A stretch of 64,000 nucleotides of DNA. Origin: Methanolinea sp. (lineage in GTDB: Archaea; Halobacteriota; Methanomicrobia; Methanomicrobiales; Methanospirillaceae). Under the pieces are notes generated by a model that did no database searches, had not been told where the DNA came from, and saw only the letters and a list, made by a program, of their open reading frames with translations. The position numbers and the translations under genes were made by a program. Below are positions 5,985-15,291 of this stretch, piece by piece. Location: assembly GCA_030019395.1 (NCBI GenBank), contig JASEES010000006.1, forward strand, positions 18,653 through 82,652, given 5' to 3'. The first letter of the stretch is position 1, and every line of letters begins with the position of its first letter.

Positions 5985-6233
5985 GAATAAAAAATGAACC
6001 CCTTTCGTTTCCGCCGGAGTTTTTTGGTTATTGAATCCGGAACGGGTGTCAGCCCTTTGACATGAATAGATCTCCGTTTCTTCACATCTCTTGATCAGTC
6101 TATAAAGGGGCCTCAGTCTATCCCTTTTCACTCATCCTTGCGCAGTCATATTCCTATGAACTCCTTTGCCGAAAGGAATAATGTACCATAATCCCGCAAT
6201 AAAAGGCGCCACCTGCAAGCCGTTTCTCCCCTC

Positions 6234-7130
6234 CTAACCCCAAACAGCGATGAGAACAGTCCCCGTGACCATCACGATGGTCCCAAAGGCCCTCTGCCGG
6301 ATGCTACCCTCCCTGAAGAGATACCCCCCTATGATGACACCGAAGAGGACCGAGAGTCTCTTTATTGCAATAACATAAGGGACGAGGGACAGGGTATATG
6401 CAGTGTTCACTGTTACCGCCTCCATGGTCAGGACAAGTCCGAGTGCAATCATGAGCAGACTTGTCCCCCTGGACTTTTCCCTGGGCAGAGGGGGATATGA
6501 CTTTCCGGATAGTACCGGGATCGAGGCCTGGAGGAGGAATATGCATGCGAGGAGACTCAGGACGACAGCAGAAGCAAAGACGGGGTCGGACCGTTCAACG
6601 ACGACCTTGTCGTAATTCACCGAGATACTGTACAGGAATGCCACGACGAGCATGAACCGGACCCCCCTGTCCGAGAGGAGAAAACGGAATGGTCCCGTCC
6701 ACCCCCGTGCCTTTCCAGAAGTACCATCAGCAGCAAGCAGGTATGATCCTGCGGCAACCAGGAAGATACCTGCAAGGCCGGCAATACTCGGGATCTCGCC
6801 GAGGATAAAAAACGATGTTAAGAGCAGGAAAACAGGTGTAAAAGAGAGTATGGGCAGGCAGAGGGAAAGATCAGAGAGCGAGAGGGCCCTGTAGAAGAGA
6901 ACGGTTGCAACGGTATTGATCGTAACGGTGACAAGCACAGCCTCTGAAAAACCCGGTTCAATGGATGGAAATCCCCTTGAGAAGGAAATGGCGGCAAGAG
7001 ATACAGCAGCGACGAGAAAAGATCCCCCGGCAACCTGTGCCGCTGGCACCTGCCGCAGGAGTATTTTTGCTCCTGCGGAGTACATCGCCTGGGCCATCGC
7101 ACCCGCAAGGGCAAGCGGAAACCATATCAT
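6234..7130 (-). CDS. EamA/DMT-family membrane transporter
   Basis: About 298 residues with ten hydrophobic segments arranged as two EamA repeats, the layout of drug/metabolite transporters that move small metabolites across the cytoplasmic membrane. The start at MIWFPLALAGAMAQAMYSAG is preferred over an upstream ATG (7178) because the extra residues are not hydrophobic or family-like. A loop of charged residues near the middle separates the halves. The substrate cannot be told from sequence. It stands alone, with 131 bases between its start and the stop of the minus-strand gene at 7262-7795. Confidence 0.8.
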   Translation of the reverse strand: MIWFPLALAGAMAQAMYSAGAKILLRQVPAAQVAGGSFLVAAVSLAAISFSRGFPSIEPGFSEAVLVTVTINTVATVLFYRALSLSDLSLCLPILSFTPVFLLLTSFFILGEIPSIAGLAGIFLVAAGSYLLAADGTSGKARGWTGPFRFLLSDRGVRFMLVVAFLYSISVNYDKVVVERSDPVFASAVVLSLLACIFLLQASIPVLSGKSYPPLPREKSRGTSLLMIALGLVLTMEAVTVNTAYTLSLVPYVIAIKRLSVLFGVIIGGYLFREGSIRQRAFGTIVMVTGTVLIAVWG

Positions 7131-7261
7131 GCACCATGTGACGCGGGAAGGTATTGTGTATCCCGGATCAAACCTCACCGGTTTCCTGTAGGACTCTTGG
7201 AATAATAAGGTTCAGGAGGAATTTACCGGAAAAACCAAAGATGAAGAGGTCCCTGTCCCCG

Positions 7262-7795
7262 TCATCTCTGGATAGGGCTGTTCTCGTGAGCGACTGTGAA
7301 ACGCCACATGCAGAAGAGGTCTTCCGGGTGGGGGTCAGGTGGCGCAAAGAGGCATTCGACCCTGATCCGTGGGTCTATCTCGCGGGCGAAACTGGAAAAC
7401 TCAGCCCTGTGCATCTCCCTGCATGCATACTCATCGAGTCCCCTGCGGAGTCTGGCCTCCTGCGTGGGACAGTGGGGGACGCGGATAAGGATCTCGTCCT
7501 CCCCCTCCTCGATCAGGTACCCGACGATGAGGGCCCAGGGAAAGAGCCGCAGTGCCTCTGAAAACCCGCGCAGACCCTTTTTCTTCAGGGAAAAACGCTC
7601 TTTCAGGTCACGGGCCGCCATCCCGGCAACCCTCCCCCAGACCTGTTCGTTGATCTGCTCGGCAACGGGCTGGCCAAACCTTTCTGTTACGTAAATGAAC
7701 CAGAAAGCGTCCACCACGCGATAGTGCCAGAGAAGAAATTCGATGTACGAGAGAATTCCGTCCCGGTTCATCTCCCTGATACGGTCAAGTTCCAT
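7262..7795 (-). CDS. Conserved archaeal protein, DUF6125-like
   Basis: The 177-residue soluble protein starts [20 protein letters not shown] and has the aromatic-rich helical N-terminus and later CPTQEAR-type segment of archaeal DUF6125 proteins. Some annotations relate these to the L-2-amino-thiazoline-4-carboxylate hydrolase fold. No catalytic role is established. Cysteines near residues 109, 125, 148 and 162 might bind a metal or cofactor. It is a single gene lying upstream of the transporter on the same strand. Confidence 0.6.
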   Translation of the reverse strand: MELDRIREMNRDGILSYIEFLLWHYRVVDAFWFIYVTERFGQPVAEQINEQVWGRVAGMAARDLKERFSLKKKGLRGFSEALRLFPWALIVGYLIEEGEDEILIRVPHCPTQEARLRRGLDEYACREMHRAEFSSFAREIDPRIRVECLFAPPDPHPEDLFCMWRFTVAHENSPIQR

Positions 7796-8093
7796 GGGGG
7801 AAGATGGGACGATACCCTCACATCAGGCTTTTCATGATCCCGCTTTGATCCTTGTTATGTGATTGCCCTCTTTTTGCAAACAAATGGATTCCCCTTCCGG
7901 GAATTATCCTGAAATGTCCCTCTATTCGGGCGACAGGGGGAAACAATCCGGAGAATTGCAGATATCTCGAGTCCCAGCCGGAAAACCGGTGGCAGGGAAT
8001 GATCAAAAGCCCCCTCTGTGTTGCGGGGCAGTCCATGCAGGGTAAATGAAGAATCTTTGAAAAAAGAAGAGGGGAATTTTCATCATAAAGGGG

Positions 8094-8474
8094 TTATCCG
8101 GTCTGGACCCGGCAGTTCCCGCACGATCCATCCCGGAGTCTTGTCTGGTTTCTTGCCATGATGCGCACCTGGTCACCGATTCCATCCTGAAGTCCTGTCT
8201 GGTTTCTTGCCATGGTGCGCACCTGGTCACCGATTCCCCTGCCTGCAGATACCCTGTGCATTTCGGCGAACCTGTACTGGTCGGCGTTTTCCTGGCCGTT
8301 CATTGTGCAGAACCGGTTCTGGCCGCATGCGGGTGCAGATTCGAGTGACTGTTCCCCTATTCCCAGAGCGGGTGCTCCGGCACTACTTTTCCCCTGCCCG
8401 TGTGCTCCTGCTGCCATGACGGTCGCAGGGACAAGGACGAGCAGGAGAATGCAGAGTGTCAGTATCTTTTTCAT
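8094..8474 (-). CDS. Small secreted protein with tandem 18-residue repeats
   Basis: The start MKKILTLCILLLVLVPATVM is a classic signal peptide ending in AAGA, so the 126-residue product is exported. The mature part is Gly/Gln/Asn-rich. Two adjacent near-identical repeats of GIGDQVRTMARNQTGLQD are encoded by 54-bp units at 8130-8183 and 8184-8237. Four or five cysteines could form disulfides or bind metal. It lies 105 bases downstream of the winged-helix gene with similar Gly/Gln-rich composition. The function is unknown. Confidence 0.65.
   Translation of the reverse strand: MKKILTLCILLLVLVPATVMAAGAHGQGKSSAGAPALGIGEQSLESAPACGQNRFCTMNGQENADQYRFAEMHRVSAGRGIGDQVRTMARNQTGLQDGIGDQVRIMARNQTRLRDGSCGNCRVQTG
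8130..8237. repeat. Two tandem 54-bp coding repeats
   Basis: Two copies differing at a few positions encode the 18-residue repeats of the secreted protein. They probably arose by recent duplication. Confidence 0.75.
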
Positions 8475-8579
8475 TTCTGATTTCCTCCTGTATGCGACGG
8501 GATCCCGGGTCTGTTGACCGTGGACCCGTTCTGAATACCACGTTGTCGGGAGGATATTAGTGATCTCTCGCACCGGCAG

Positions 8580-9743
8580 CTACGTTTCTGCGGGTGAACC
8601 GCGAGGGAGATGGCTATTGCAGGCGAGAACAGACTCCCTGGACGGGTACGGGTGAACGGAACAGCCGTCGATAACCGCGGGATGAGCAAGTATGGGCGGT
8701 GTCAGGTAATGGCAGGAAAACCTCCCCTGTTTCCTCACCTCCACAATTCCATCGTGGGAGAGGTTCTGGATGTGGCGTGTGACGGAAGGCCCTGCAATCC
8801 CGAGGGTTGTTGCAAGCGCCTCCCTTGTCATCCCGGGTGATTCGGCCAGGGCCAGGATGATCTTTCTGGTCGATTCACCCCGGAGGTAATGGAAGAGACA
8901 CTGGAGGCGGGGCGGGAAGAGCCCGTTGTTTACGAAGTAGCGGACGGTACCGGGGCGGGAAAAGTAAGTAATCTTCTCTTCCCGTGCAAGGGTGAAGAGG
9001 TGGTAGCGAAGCGTATTGATATTCATGCCAAGGAGGGCTGCAAGCGCCGGGGCATCGAGGCCGGGATTTTCAGCAATTGCAGTGTAAACGCGGTTCCGTA
9101 CAGAACTGGCAAGGACCGTTTTTCTTGTTATCCTCCGGTAACCAAGAGCTGGTAAAAAGGGCGCAGGAACCGGGTACCCGGGGAGAGGGGGGCTCCCGCC
9201 ATCATCCTCGGCATCACCCTCTTCGCGCCTTACCCGCGGCATACCGGGGGATACGTGGGCAGAGGGTTCTGCGGGACCTCCGGCGGGCAGGGGACCTGAC
9301 GTCTCGGCAGGTCCGCAGGGATACCGGTCCTGAACAGGGACAGGTACAGAATGCCACGGGCCGGGGGAATGCGGGTTGCGGGGCATAGGACTCCGAACGG
9401 GTCCTGCACCATTGCCCGGGGAGGAGGATGGGGCCGCGGTTCCCGTGAGACGGCCCGCCAGGGGAGAAGGACCGCCAGACGGGTTTCCGGCACTGTTCCC
9501 GGAGAGAACCGGTCCTTTCCCCTGACTGTTTTTGGGCGGGGAGATGGAAGGGTCTGGAACGCCCTGCATGGCATTGCCGGTATTGGCAGCACCGTTTCCG
9601 TGCTGGATTCCCTTACCCTCCCCCAAACCAAACTGGTTGGGGTTTGCGTGGCCTCCTCCCCCGCCGGCAGCACAGGCAGGGTATGCAATAATGCAGATGA
9701 AGAGCAGGACAACGATGGCAGGGATATACCAGGCGATGCGCAT
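8580..9743 (-). CDS. Signal-peptide protein with two winged-helix domains
   Basis: The 387 residues have a hydrophobic N-terminal segment (IPAIVVLLFICIIAYPACA), then a long Gly/Pro/Ser-rich low-complexity region to about 200. Two winged helix-turn-helix domains follow at about 212-275 (RNRVYTAIAENPGLDAPALA, then LRYHL) and 285-350 (STRKIILALAESPGMTREAL, then SVTRHIQNL). Methanomicrobiales encode related membrane-bound wHTH regulators that sense outside and bind DNA inside. The usual transmembrane helix before the first wHTH (about 185-205) is Pro-rich and weak here, so topology is uncertain. A TATA box at 9766-9774 sits about 26 bases before the ATG, implying a leaderless transcript. Confidence 0.65.
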   Translation of the reverse strand: MRIAWYIPAIVVLLFICIIAYPACAAGGGGGHANPNQFGLGEGKGIQHGNGAANTGNAMQGVPDPSISPPKNSQGKGPVLSGNSAGNPSGGPSPLAGRLTGTAAPSSSPGNGAGPVRSPMPRNPHSPGPWHSVPVPVQDRYPCGPAETSGPLPAGGPAEPSAHVSPGMPRVRREEGDAEDDGGSPPLPGYPVPAPFLPALGYRRITRKTVLASSVRNRVYTAIAENPGLDAPALAALLGMNINTLRYHLFTLAREEKITYFSRPGTVRYFVNNGLFPPRLQCLFHYLRGESTRKIILALAESPGMTREALATTLGIAGPSVTRHIQNLSHDGIVEVRKQGRFSCHYLTPPILAHPAVIDGCSVHPYPSRESVLACNSHLPRGSPAET

Positions 9744-9765
9744 CGTGTTCAGGATAAATGACAGG

Positions 9766-9774
9766 TATATATAA
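9766..9774 (-). promoter_or_regulatory. TATA box of the winged-helix gene
   Basis: TTATATATA on the minus strand is centred about 26 bases from the ATG at 9743, the spacing expected for leaderless archaeal transcripts. Confidence 0.6.
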
Positions 9775-10180
9775 GAAATTTATGATGCCGGAAGCTATCC
9801 ATTTCCGGTTCCCTTACCGGCCCGTGAAAAAGCCCCTTTATGATGTTTGGAAGGAGCTTTGACCTCTCCCCGCAACGGGCAGGGGAGTAAAATATCCCGG
9901 CTGGTATGGGACAAGAAAAAAAGAAGGGAGAGGGTGTGCAGCACTGATGGTGAGTGTGGAAAAGAGCCGGGCGTCACCCCGACTGTCCCGACCTGTTCAT
10001 CTGTAGGGTAGAATGAGTAATAAATTTTTTTATTTTTTTATTACAAAAACAAACAATATTTTTGAAAAACAAATAATCATCCCCTCGCGAAAACCACCAG
10101 GAACGCCCCCGTCTTCTTACCCCCACCGGCTTGTGGGACCATACCTTTAATCCCCTGTCGGGAACGACAATTATACAAGC
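9775..10180. other. Intergenic region between divergent genes
   Basis: No convincing gene is seen. It contains an AT-only tract with dyad symmetry (TAATAAA at about 10018 and TTTATTA at about 10037, separated by T-runs) and further A/T runs to 10078. A TTTAAT-type TATA near 10145 probably serves the folate cyclo-ligase gene. Confidence 0.5.
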
Positions 10181-10783
10181 ATGTGCATCTCCAGGGAGGT
10201 GCTCCGCACACGGGCAAGGGAAGCGCGGGCGGCGATACCTGAAGAGAAGCGGAAGGAATACAGCTGCACGATATGCAACAGGGTCGTTTCACTCCTCGAC
10301 GGGCAGGACCCTGTCCTTGTCTATGTCTCAAAGCCTCCCGAGGTCGAAACGATACCGCTGATTACGACCCTCTTCTCACGGAAGACCTCGGTTGTCGTGC
10401 CCATCATCGAGCGGGAAGAGCGTACCCTGCGACTCTCCTTCCTCCGTGACCCTTCGCACCTCTCGATCAGCACCTTTTCTGTTCCGGAACCGATAGGCCA
10501 CGAGTTTCCGGCCGATCCGGGAAGCATCCATGTTGCAATCGTCCCCCTGATTGCCTATGACCGGAACGGGCACCGCCTCGGGTACGGCGCGGGGTATTAT
10601 GACCGGTTCCTCTCCCGCAATCCCCACATGTTCAAGATAGGGATTGGGTTTTCATGCCAGGAAGTGGACCAGATCCCTGCGGATAGCAGGGACGTGAGCA
10701 TGGATGTGATCGTGACCGAGAACGAAATCATCCGGACAGGGGAAAAAAGAGCGGTTCAGAGGTATTCTGCACCGTTCATGTAG
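10181..10783 (+). CDS. 5-formyltetrahydrofolate cyclo-ligase family protein
   Basis: The 200-residue cytosolic enzyme would convert a 5-formyl pterin cofactor to the methenyl form using ATP. The family signature is clear near residues 129-141: RLGYGAGYYDRFL, the phosphate- and substrate-binding loop. The basic N-terminus (LRTRAREARAAI) and the segment HVAIVPLIAYDRNG also fit. Methanogens rely on methanopterin, so the exact substrate may differ. Its 3' end overlaps the 3' end of serS on the other strand by 28 bases. Confidence 0.85.
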   Translation: MCISREVLRTRAREARAAIPEEKRKEYSCTICNRVVSLLDGQDPVLVYVSKPPEVETIPLITTLFSRKTSVVVPIIEREERTLRLSFLRDPSHLSISTFSVPEPIGHEFPADPGSIHVAIVPLIAYDRNGHRLGYGAGYYDRFLSRNPHMFKIGIGFSCQEVDQIPADSRDVSMDVIVTENEIIRTGEKRAVQRYSAPFM

Positions 10784-12033
10784 GGCTGCAGGACACGCGG
10801 GACTGCCACCCGCCCGTCGGCCTCCTGGTAATTCTCGAGGATTGCCCGGATCGTCCGTGATGTTGCCACGGCCGTGGAGTTGAGCGTGTGGACGTACCGT
10901 TTTGACTCGAAGTTCCTGGGGTCACGGACGCGGATACGCAGGCGGACAGCCTGGTACGAGGTGCAGTTGGAACAGGACACGACCTCGCGGTACTTCTCTT
11001 CCCGTGGCATCCAGACCTCGATATCGTATTTCTTGGCAGCAACGGTCCCGATATCCCCCGTGCAGATCGAGACGACCCTGTAGGGGAGCCCAAGGAGCGT
11101 GTATATCTCTTCTGCGTGGGCAAGGAGTTGCTCGTGAATGTCCCATGAATCTTCCGGGCGGCAGAAGACAAACTGCTCGACCTTGTGGAACTGGTGGACA
11201 CGGAAGAGCCCCTTCGTATCAAGGCCATGGGAGCCAATCTCCCTGCGGAAACAGGGAGAGACCCCGCACAGGCGCAGCGGGAGGTCGCGTTCCTCGAATA
11301 TCTCGTCCTGGTACATGGCACAGAGGGGATGTTCGCTGGTGGCAATCAGGTATGCATCGTCATCCTCGATCTTGTACATGACGTTTTCAAAGTCGGCAAG
11401 GTCTGTCACACCCTCGTAGGAAGACCGGTTCATCATGTAGGGGGGGATCACGGGGATGAACCCTTTCTTCGTCAGAAGGTCGATTGCAAATCTCTGGAGC
11501 GCAAGGTCGAGGAGGACAAGGCTTCCCTTGAGGTAGTAGAACCCGGCACCTGCAGCCCGGGCAGCCCTCTCGAAGTCGGCCCAGCCGCACTCGGCTGCAA
11601 GTTCACCGTGGTTCCGGAGGGGAAAGTCGAACGTCCGCGGGGTGCCCACCCGGCGCAGTTCGAGGTTTTCGGAATCATCCCTGCCTATGGGAACACTCTC
11701 GTGGAGGATGTTGGGCAGGCTCATCAGGACCCCCGTGATCTCGCTGGAGAGGCTCTCGATGACGCTTTCCAGTTCCTTAATTTTTTCGGGTAAACGTGAA
11801 GCCTCCTGCAGGAGGTCGCTGGTGTCCCGGCCTGCCTTCCTTGCCTCGTTGATTTCACGGGCGATGCTGTTTCTTCTCTGCCTGAGCTTGTCGATCTCCA
11901 CTTTCAGCGTCCTTGACCGCCTGTCCTTTTCGAGGAGGTCATCGACCATCCGGACGTCGCCGTCCCTTCCCCTCCTGCGGAGGTCAGCCCGGACAACCTC
12001 CGGGTTTTCCCGTATAAACCTGATATCCAGCAT
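10756..12033 (-). CDS. serS: Seryl-tRNA synthetase (standard class II type)
   Basis: The 425-residue protein attaches serine to tRNA-Ser. The N-terminal antiparallel coiled-coil arm (about 30-100, KVEIDKLRQRRNSI) binds the tRNA long variable arm. Class II motifs follow: motif 2 around FRREIGSHGLDTKGLFRVHQ and motif 3 near LNSTAVATSRTIRAILEN. This is the common SerRS, not the rare methanogen type with an idiosyncratic N-domain. It starts MLDIRFIREN, the usual start for the family. It is a single-gene unit convergent with the folate cyclo-ligase gene. Confidence 0.95.
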   Translation of the reverse strand: MLDIRFIRENPEVVRADLRRRGRDGDVRMVDDLLEKDRRSRTLKVEIDKLRQRRNSIAREINEARKAGRDTSDLLQEASRLPEKIKELESVIESLSSEITGVLMSLPNILHESVPIGRDDSENLELRRVGTPRTFDFPLRNHGELAAECGWADFERAARAAGAGFYYLKGSLVLLDLALQRFAIDLLTKKGFIPVIPPYMMNRSSYEGVTDLADFENVMYKIEDDDAYLIATSEHPLCAMYQDEIFEERDLPLRLCGVSPCFRREIGSHGLDTKGLFRVHQFHKVEQFVFCRPEDSWDIHEQLLAHAEEIYTLLGLPYRVVSICTGDIGTVAAKKYDIEVWMPREEKYREVVSCSNCTSYQAVRLRIRVRDPRNFESKRYVHTLNSTAVATSRTIRAILENYQEADGRVAVPRVLQPYMNGAEYL

Positions 12034-12242
12034 CTGCGGCCCCTCTTATGCCACCGGCGATCTTGTCCTTCTTTTCTTGGACGGCAGGGACCATTGTCTT
12101 TACGGGTCAGGACGGGGTGCGTGAGGACGGCTCCCGGAAACCGGTGGCTGTTACCGGGAAAATTCCGTTGCAGTCATCAAAATCTTATTGCGGTGTTGTG
12201 GAGACTTTTCCGGGTGGTTATTAGCAAATGGCAGGAGGGGTA

Positions 12243-12276
12243 GTTTTATATAATAAAACTCACTTACTTTTAGTAA
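12243..12276 (+). promoter_or_regulatory. Heat-shock-type promoter with two palindromes
   Basis: GTTTTAT-ATA-ATAAAAC (12243-12259) is a perfect dyad containing the TATA box. Five bases later TTACT-TTT-AGTAA (12264-12276) is a second dyad near the expected transcription start. A repressor bound here would block initiation of the cdc48-hsp20 unit. Confidence 0.6.
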
Positions 12277-12311
12277 ATGTTTGAAAACGATTACCAAGGG
12301 AGCACATGAAT

Positions 12312-14693
12312 ATGGCAGATTCAGATACCATCGAGGTCATTGTCAAGGAGGCAGCGAGGGACGACGCAGGGCGGGGTATTGCCCGGCTGAGCATCGAGGC
12401 CATGCGGAAGCTTGGCCTTGTATCAGGCGATGCCATCGAGATACAGGGCAAAAAGAAGGCGACCGCTATTGTCTGGCCCGGATTTCCCCAGGATACCGGT
12501 CAGGCCATCATCAGGATCGACGGCACGATCCGGAGCAATGCGGGAACAGGTGTCGATGAGCGGGTCAAGATCCGCAAAGTGGAGGTTGGATACGCAAAGA
12601 AAGTGGTCATCAACCCAACCCAGCCTATCCGGCTGGTCGGCGGTGAACAGTACCTGTCGCGTATCCTCAGGGGCCGCGCCGTCATGGAAGGACAGACGGT
12701 CCGGGTTGACGTGATCGGAAATCCGCTCACGCTCGTGATCTCCAAGGTCAGCCCGAAGGGAATAGCCATCGTGACCGAGGATACCCAGATCGAGCTGAAA
12801 GAGACACCCTACGAACCCGAAGAGAGGAAGAAGGGCGAGATAACGGACGTCCACTACGAGGATATCGGCGGCCTGACCCGCGAGCTCGAACTCGTCCGGG
12901 AGATGATCGAGCTCCCGCTCCGTCACCCCGAGCTCTTCGAGCGCCTCGGGATAGACCCGCCAAAGGGAGTCCTCCTCTACGGGCCGCCCGGGACCGGAAA
13001 GACCCTCATCGCAAAGGCCGTCGCAAACGAGGTGGACGCGCATTTCATCTCGATATCCGGCCCTGAAATCATGAGCAAGTACTACGGGGAGAGCGAGGGA
13101 AGGCTCCGCGAGGTCTTCGAGGAAGCCCAGGAGAATGCCCCGGCCATCATCTTCATCGACGAGATCGATTCCATCGCACCCCGGAGAGAAGAGACGAAGG
13201 GCGAGGTGGAGAGGAGAGTGGTGGCCCAGCTCCTGTCGCTCATGGACGGACTCAAGGCACGGGGGCAGGTCATCGTCATAGCGGCAACGAACATTCCCGA
13301 TGCAATCGACCCGGCATTGCGCCGCGGCGGCAGGTTCGACCGCGAAATAGAGATAGGGATACCCGACAAGAAGGGCAGGCTCGAGATCTTCCAGGTCCAC
13401 ACCCGTGGAGTTCCCCTCGCTGATGACGTCCGGCTCGACGACTACGCCGAAACAACGCACGGGTTCGTTGGCGCAGATATTGCCCTCCTCGTCAAGGAAG
13501 CAGCAATGCATGCCCTCCGGAAGGTCCTGCCTAGGCTTGACCTCGACAAGGAGATCCCGGCTGACATGCTGGAGCAGCTCAAGGTCACGAAAGAGGACTT
13601 TGAGGAAGCGCGCAAACACGTGGAACCGAGCGCCATGCGCGAGGTGCTCGTCGAGGTTCCGGACGTCACGTGGGAGGACATCGGGGGTCTCGACGAGGTG
13701 AAACAGGAGCTGCGCGAGGCAGTGGAATGGCCCCTGCGGTACCCGCAGGTCTTCGAGAAGCTCCAGACAAGGCCACCAAAGGGGATCCTTCTCTTCGGAC
13801 CACCGGGGACAGGAAAGACCCTGCTTGCAAAGGCAGTGGCAAACGAGAGCGAGTGCAACTTCATCTCGGTCAAGGGACCCGAGCTCCTCTCCAAGTGGGT
13901 GGGAGAGTCCGAGAAGGGTGTCAGGGAGGTATTCCGGAAGGCGCGGCAGGCCTCGCCGGCAATCATCTTCTTTGACGAGGTGGACGCCCTCGTCCCCAAG
14001 AGGGGGATGTACATGGGATCCTCCCACGTCACGGAGAGCGTCGTGAGCCAGATATTGACAGAGCTCGACGGCCTGGAGGAGCTCAAGAACGTGACCGTGA
14101 TCGGTGCCACCAACCGTCCCGACATGCTCGACCCGGCACTCATGCGTCCCGGAAGGATGGAAAGGCATATCTACGTCCCGCCGCCGGATGCCGAAAGCAG
14201 GAAGAAGATCTTTGAGGTCTACCTCGGGAGCGGGGGACAACTTGTCACGGGCGATGTGAAGATCGATGACCTCGTTGCAGTGACCGAAGGGTACGTTGGT
14301 GCAGATATCGAGGCCCTCGTCCGCGAGGCCAAGCTCTGCGCCATGCGCGAGTTCATCAGTGTGATGGGCGGAAAGAGCGAGCAGGAGATTGCCGATGCCG
14401 TGGTCAACGTCCGGATCTCGAGGAAACACTTCGACGAGGCTCTTAAGAAGGTCAAAGGCTCGATGGACCGCGAGTCGCTCGAGGCGGCTGAACGGATGGC
14501 GTGGGAGATCCTCTACAACCAGGAGCAGCGGACGATCCTCGAGAACGCTGTCGCAGCCCTCAAACAGGCAGAGATCAGGACCGGCAGGACCTACGATACC
14601 GAACCGCTCCGCAAGGCGACGTTTGCCAGGAAGAAAGACTGGAACGAGATCAAGAGGTTGACGCACCTGCTCGAGGAAGAACTGAAAGCCTGA
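12312..14693 (+). CDS. cdc48: CDC48/VAT-type AAA+ ATPase
   Basis: The protein of about 793 residues extracts and unfolds proteins for the proteasome. It has an N-domain (1-190, double-psi barrel type) and two AAA modules, each with Walker A GPPGTGKT (near positions 222 and 495) and Walker B (FIDEID, then FFDEVD). Arginine-finger regions (RRGGRFD, MRPGRME) are present. The start at 12312 is preferred over 12306 because GGGAG is 9 bases upstream. The C-terminal HbYX-like tail is not evident. It is followed 64 bases later by an Hsp20 gene, a pairing also known in Archaeoglobus, and preceded by a palindromic promoter. Confidence 0.95.
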   Translation: MADSDTIEVIVKEAARDDAGRGIARLSIEAMRKLGLVSGDAIEIQGKKKATAIVWPGFPQDTGQAIIRIDGTIRSNAGTGVDERVKIRKVEVGYAKKVVINPTQPIRLVGGEQYLSRILRGRAVMEGQTVRVDVIGNPLTLVISKVSPKGIAIVTEDTQIELKETPYEPEERKKGEITDVHYEDIGGLTRELELVREMIELPLRHPELFERLGIDPPKGVLLYGPPGTGKTLIAKAVANEVDAHFISISGPEIMSKYYGESEGRLREVFEEAQENAPAIIFIDEIDSIAPRREETKGEVERRVVAQLLSLMDGLKARGQVIVIAATNIPDAIDPALRRGGRFDREIEIGIPDKKGRLEIFQVHTRGVPLADDVRLDDYAETTHGFVGADIALLVKEAAMHALRKVLPRLDLDKEIPADMLEQLKVTKEDFEEARKHVEPSAMREVLVEVPDVTWEDIGGLDEVKQELREAVEWPLRYPQVFEKLQTRPPKGILLFGPPGTGKTLLAKAVANESECNFISVKGPELLSKWVGESEKGVREVFRKARQASPAIIFFDEVDALVPKRGMYMGSSHVTESVVSQILTELDGLEELKNVTVIGATNRPDMLDPALMRPGRMERHIYVPPPDAESRKKIFEVYLGSGGQLVTGDVKIDDLVAVTEGYVGADIEALVREAKLCAMREFISVMGGKSEQEIADAVVNVRISRKHFDEALKKVKGSMDRESLEAAERMAWEILYNQEQRTILENAVAALKQAEIRTGRTYDTEPLRKATFARKKDWNEIKRLTHLLEEELKA

Positions 14694-14757
14694 GAAAAAA
14701 GAGCGGGAATGGAAAGGACCTGCTCTGCGCAGGAAGGAAAAACACCGGTTACGAACA

Positions 14758-15204
14758 ATGACAGAAAGACAGGAAGATCCCAGGAAGACACTCGAGGAGA
14801 TGGTCAGGCACCTGATAGCGGCTGCCCACGACGGGCGGCTCCAGCCTGTCTTCGTCGGAATGAACGTGATCATCTCCCCGGGTGGCGGATTCCCCGTCCC
14901 GCCCCAGCGTGCGAGGGGGGATGGGAAAGAGCCGGATATCGAGATCCAGAGAATCGGGGACCGCATTCTCCTCGTCACCGAGCTGCCGGGACTCTCACCG
15001 GAGAACGTCCAGGTCCTCTTCCGGGGTGACAGGGTCTTTATATGGGGAAAGGACGGGGAGAGACAGTACAGGACAAGTGCAGCTGTCCCGCCGCCCCGCG
15101 CAGGTTCGGAACAGGTAACGTATCGGCACGGAGTATTGGAAGTATCCTACGTTCCGATGGAAACAAGCGGCACCGGTACCCCCCCTGCACCTCGCGAGGA
15201 ATGA
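14758..15204 (+). CDS. Hsp20/alpha-crystallin-like small heat-shock protein
   Basis: The 148 residues contain a shortened alpha-crystallin domain (about 58-130): DIEIQRIGDRILLVTELPGL, then the strand VFIWGKD and the closing strand GVLEVSYVP. The N-terminal 55 residues are polar with a Gly/Pro patch. It would bind unfolding proteins and oligomerise. Co-location with cdc48 supports a stress operon in which this holdase feeds the unfoldase. The usual C-terminal I-x-I anchor is not apparent. Confidence 0.8.
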   Translation: MTERQEDPRKTLEEMVRHLIAAAHDGRLQPVFVGMNVIISPGGGFPVPPQRARGDGKEPDIEIQRIGDRILLVTELPGLSPENVQVLFRGDRVFIWGKDGERQYRTSAAVPPPRAGSEQVTYRHGVLEVSYVPMETSGTGTPPAPREE

Positions 15205-15291
15205 AAAGGGGCAGAGGGGATTTTCAAAAACACACACATTTTTACCCTCCCGTCCCCTTACTATGTGTGTATAACACTCGAGGGTAATTTC

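Noticed and set aside
12423..14978. 851-codon minus-strand frame opposite cdc48
   Set aside because: Its composition (Leu, Asp, Gly, Arg) mirrors the antisense of a high-GC gene, and cdc48 on the plus strand has full AAA motifs.
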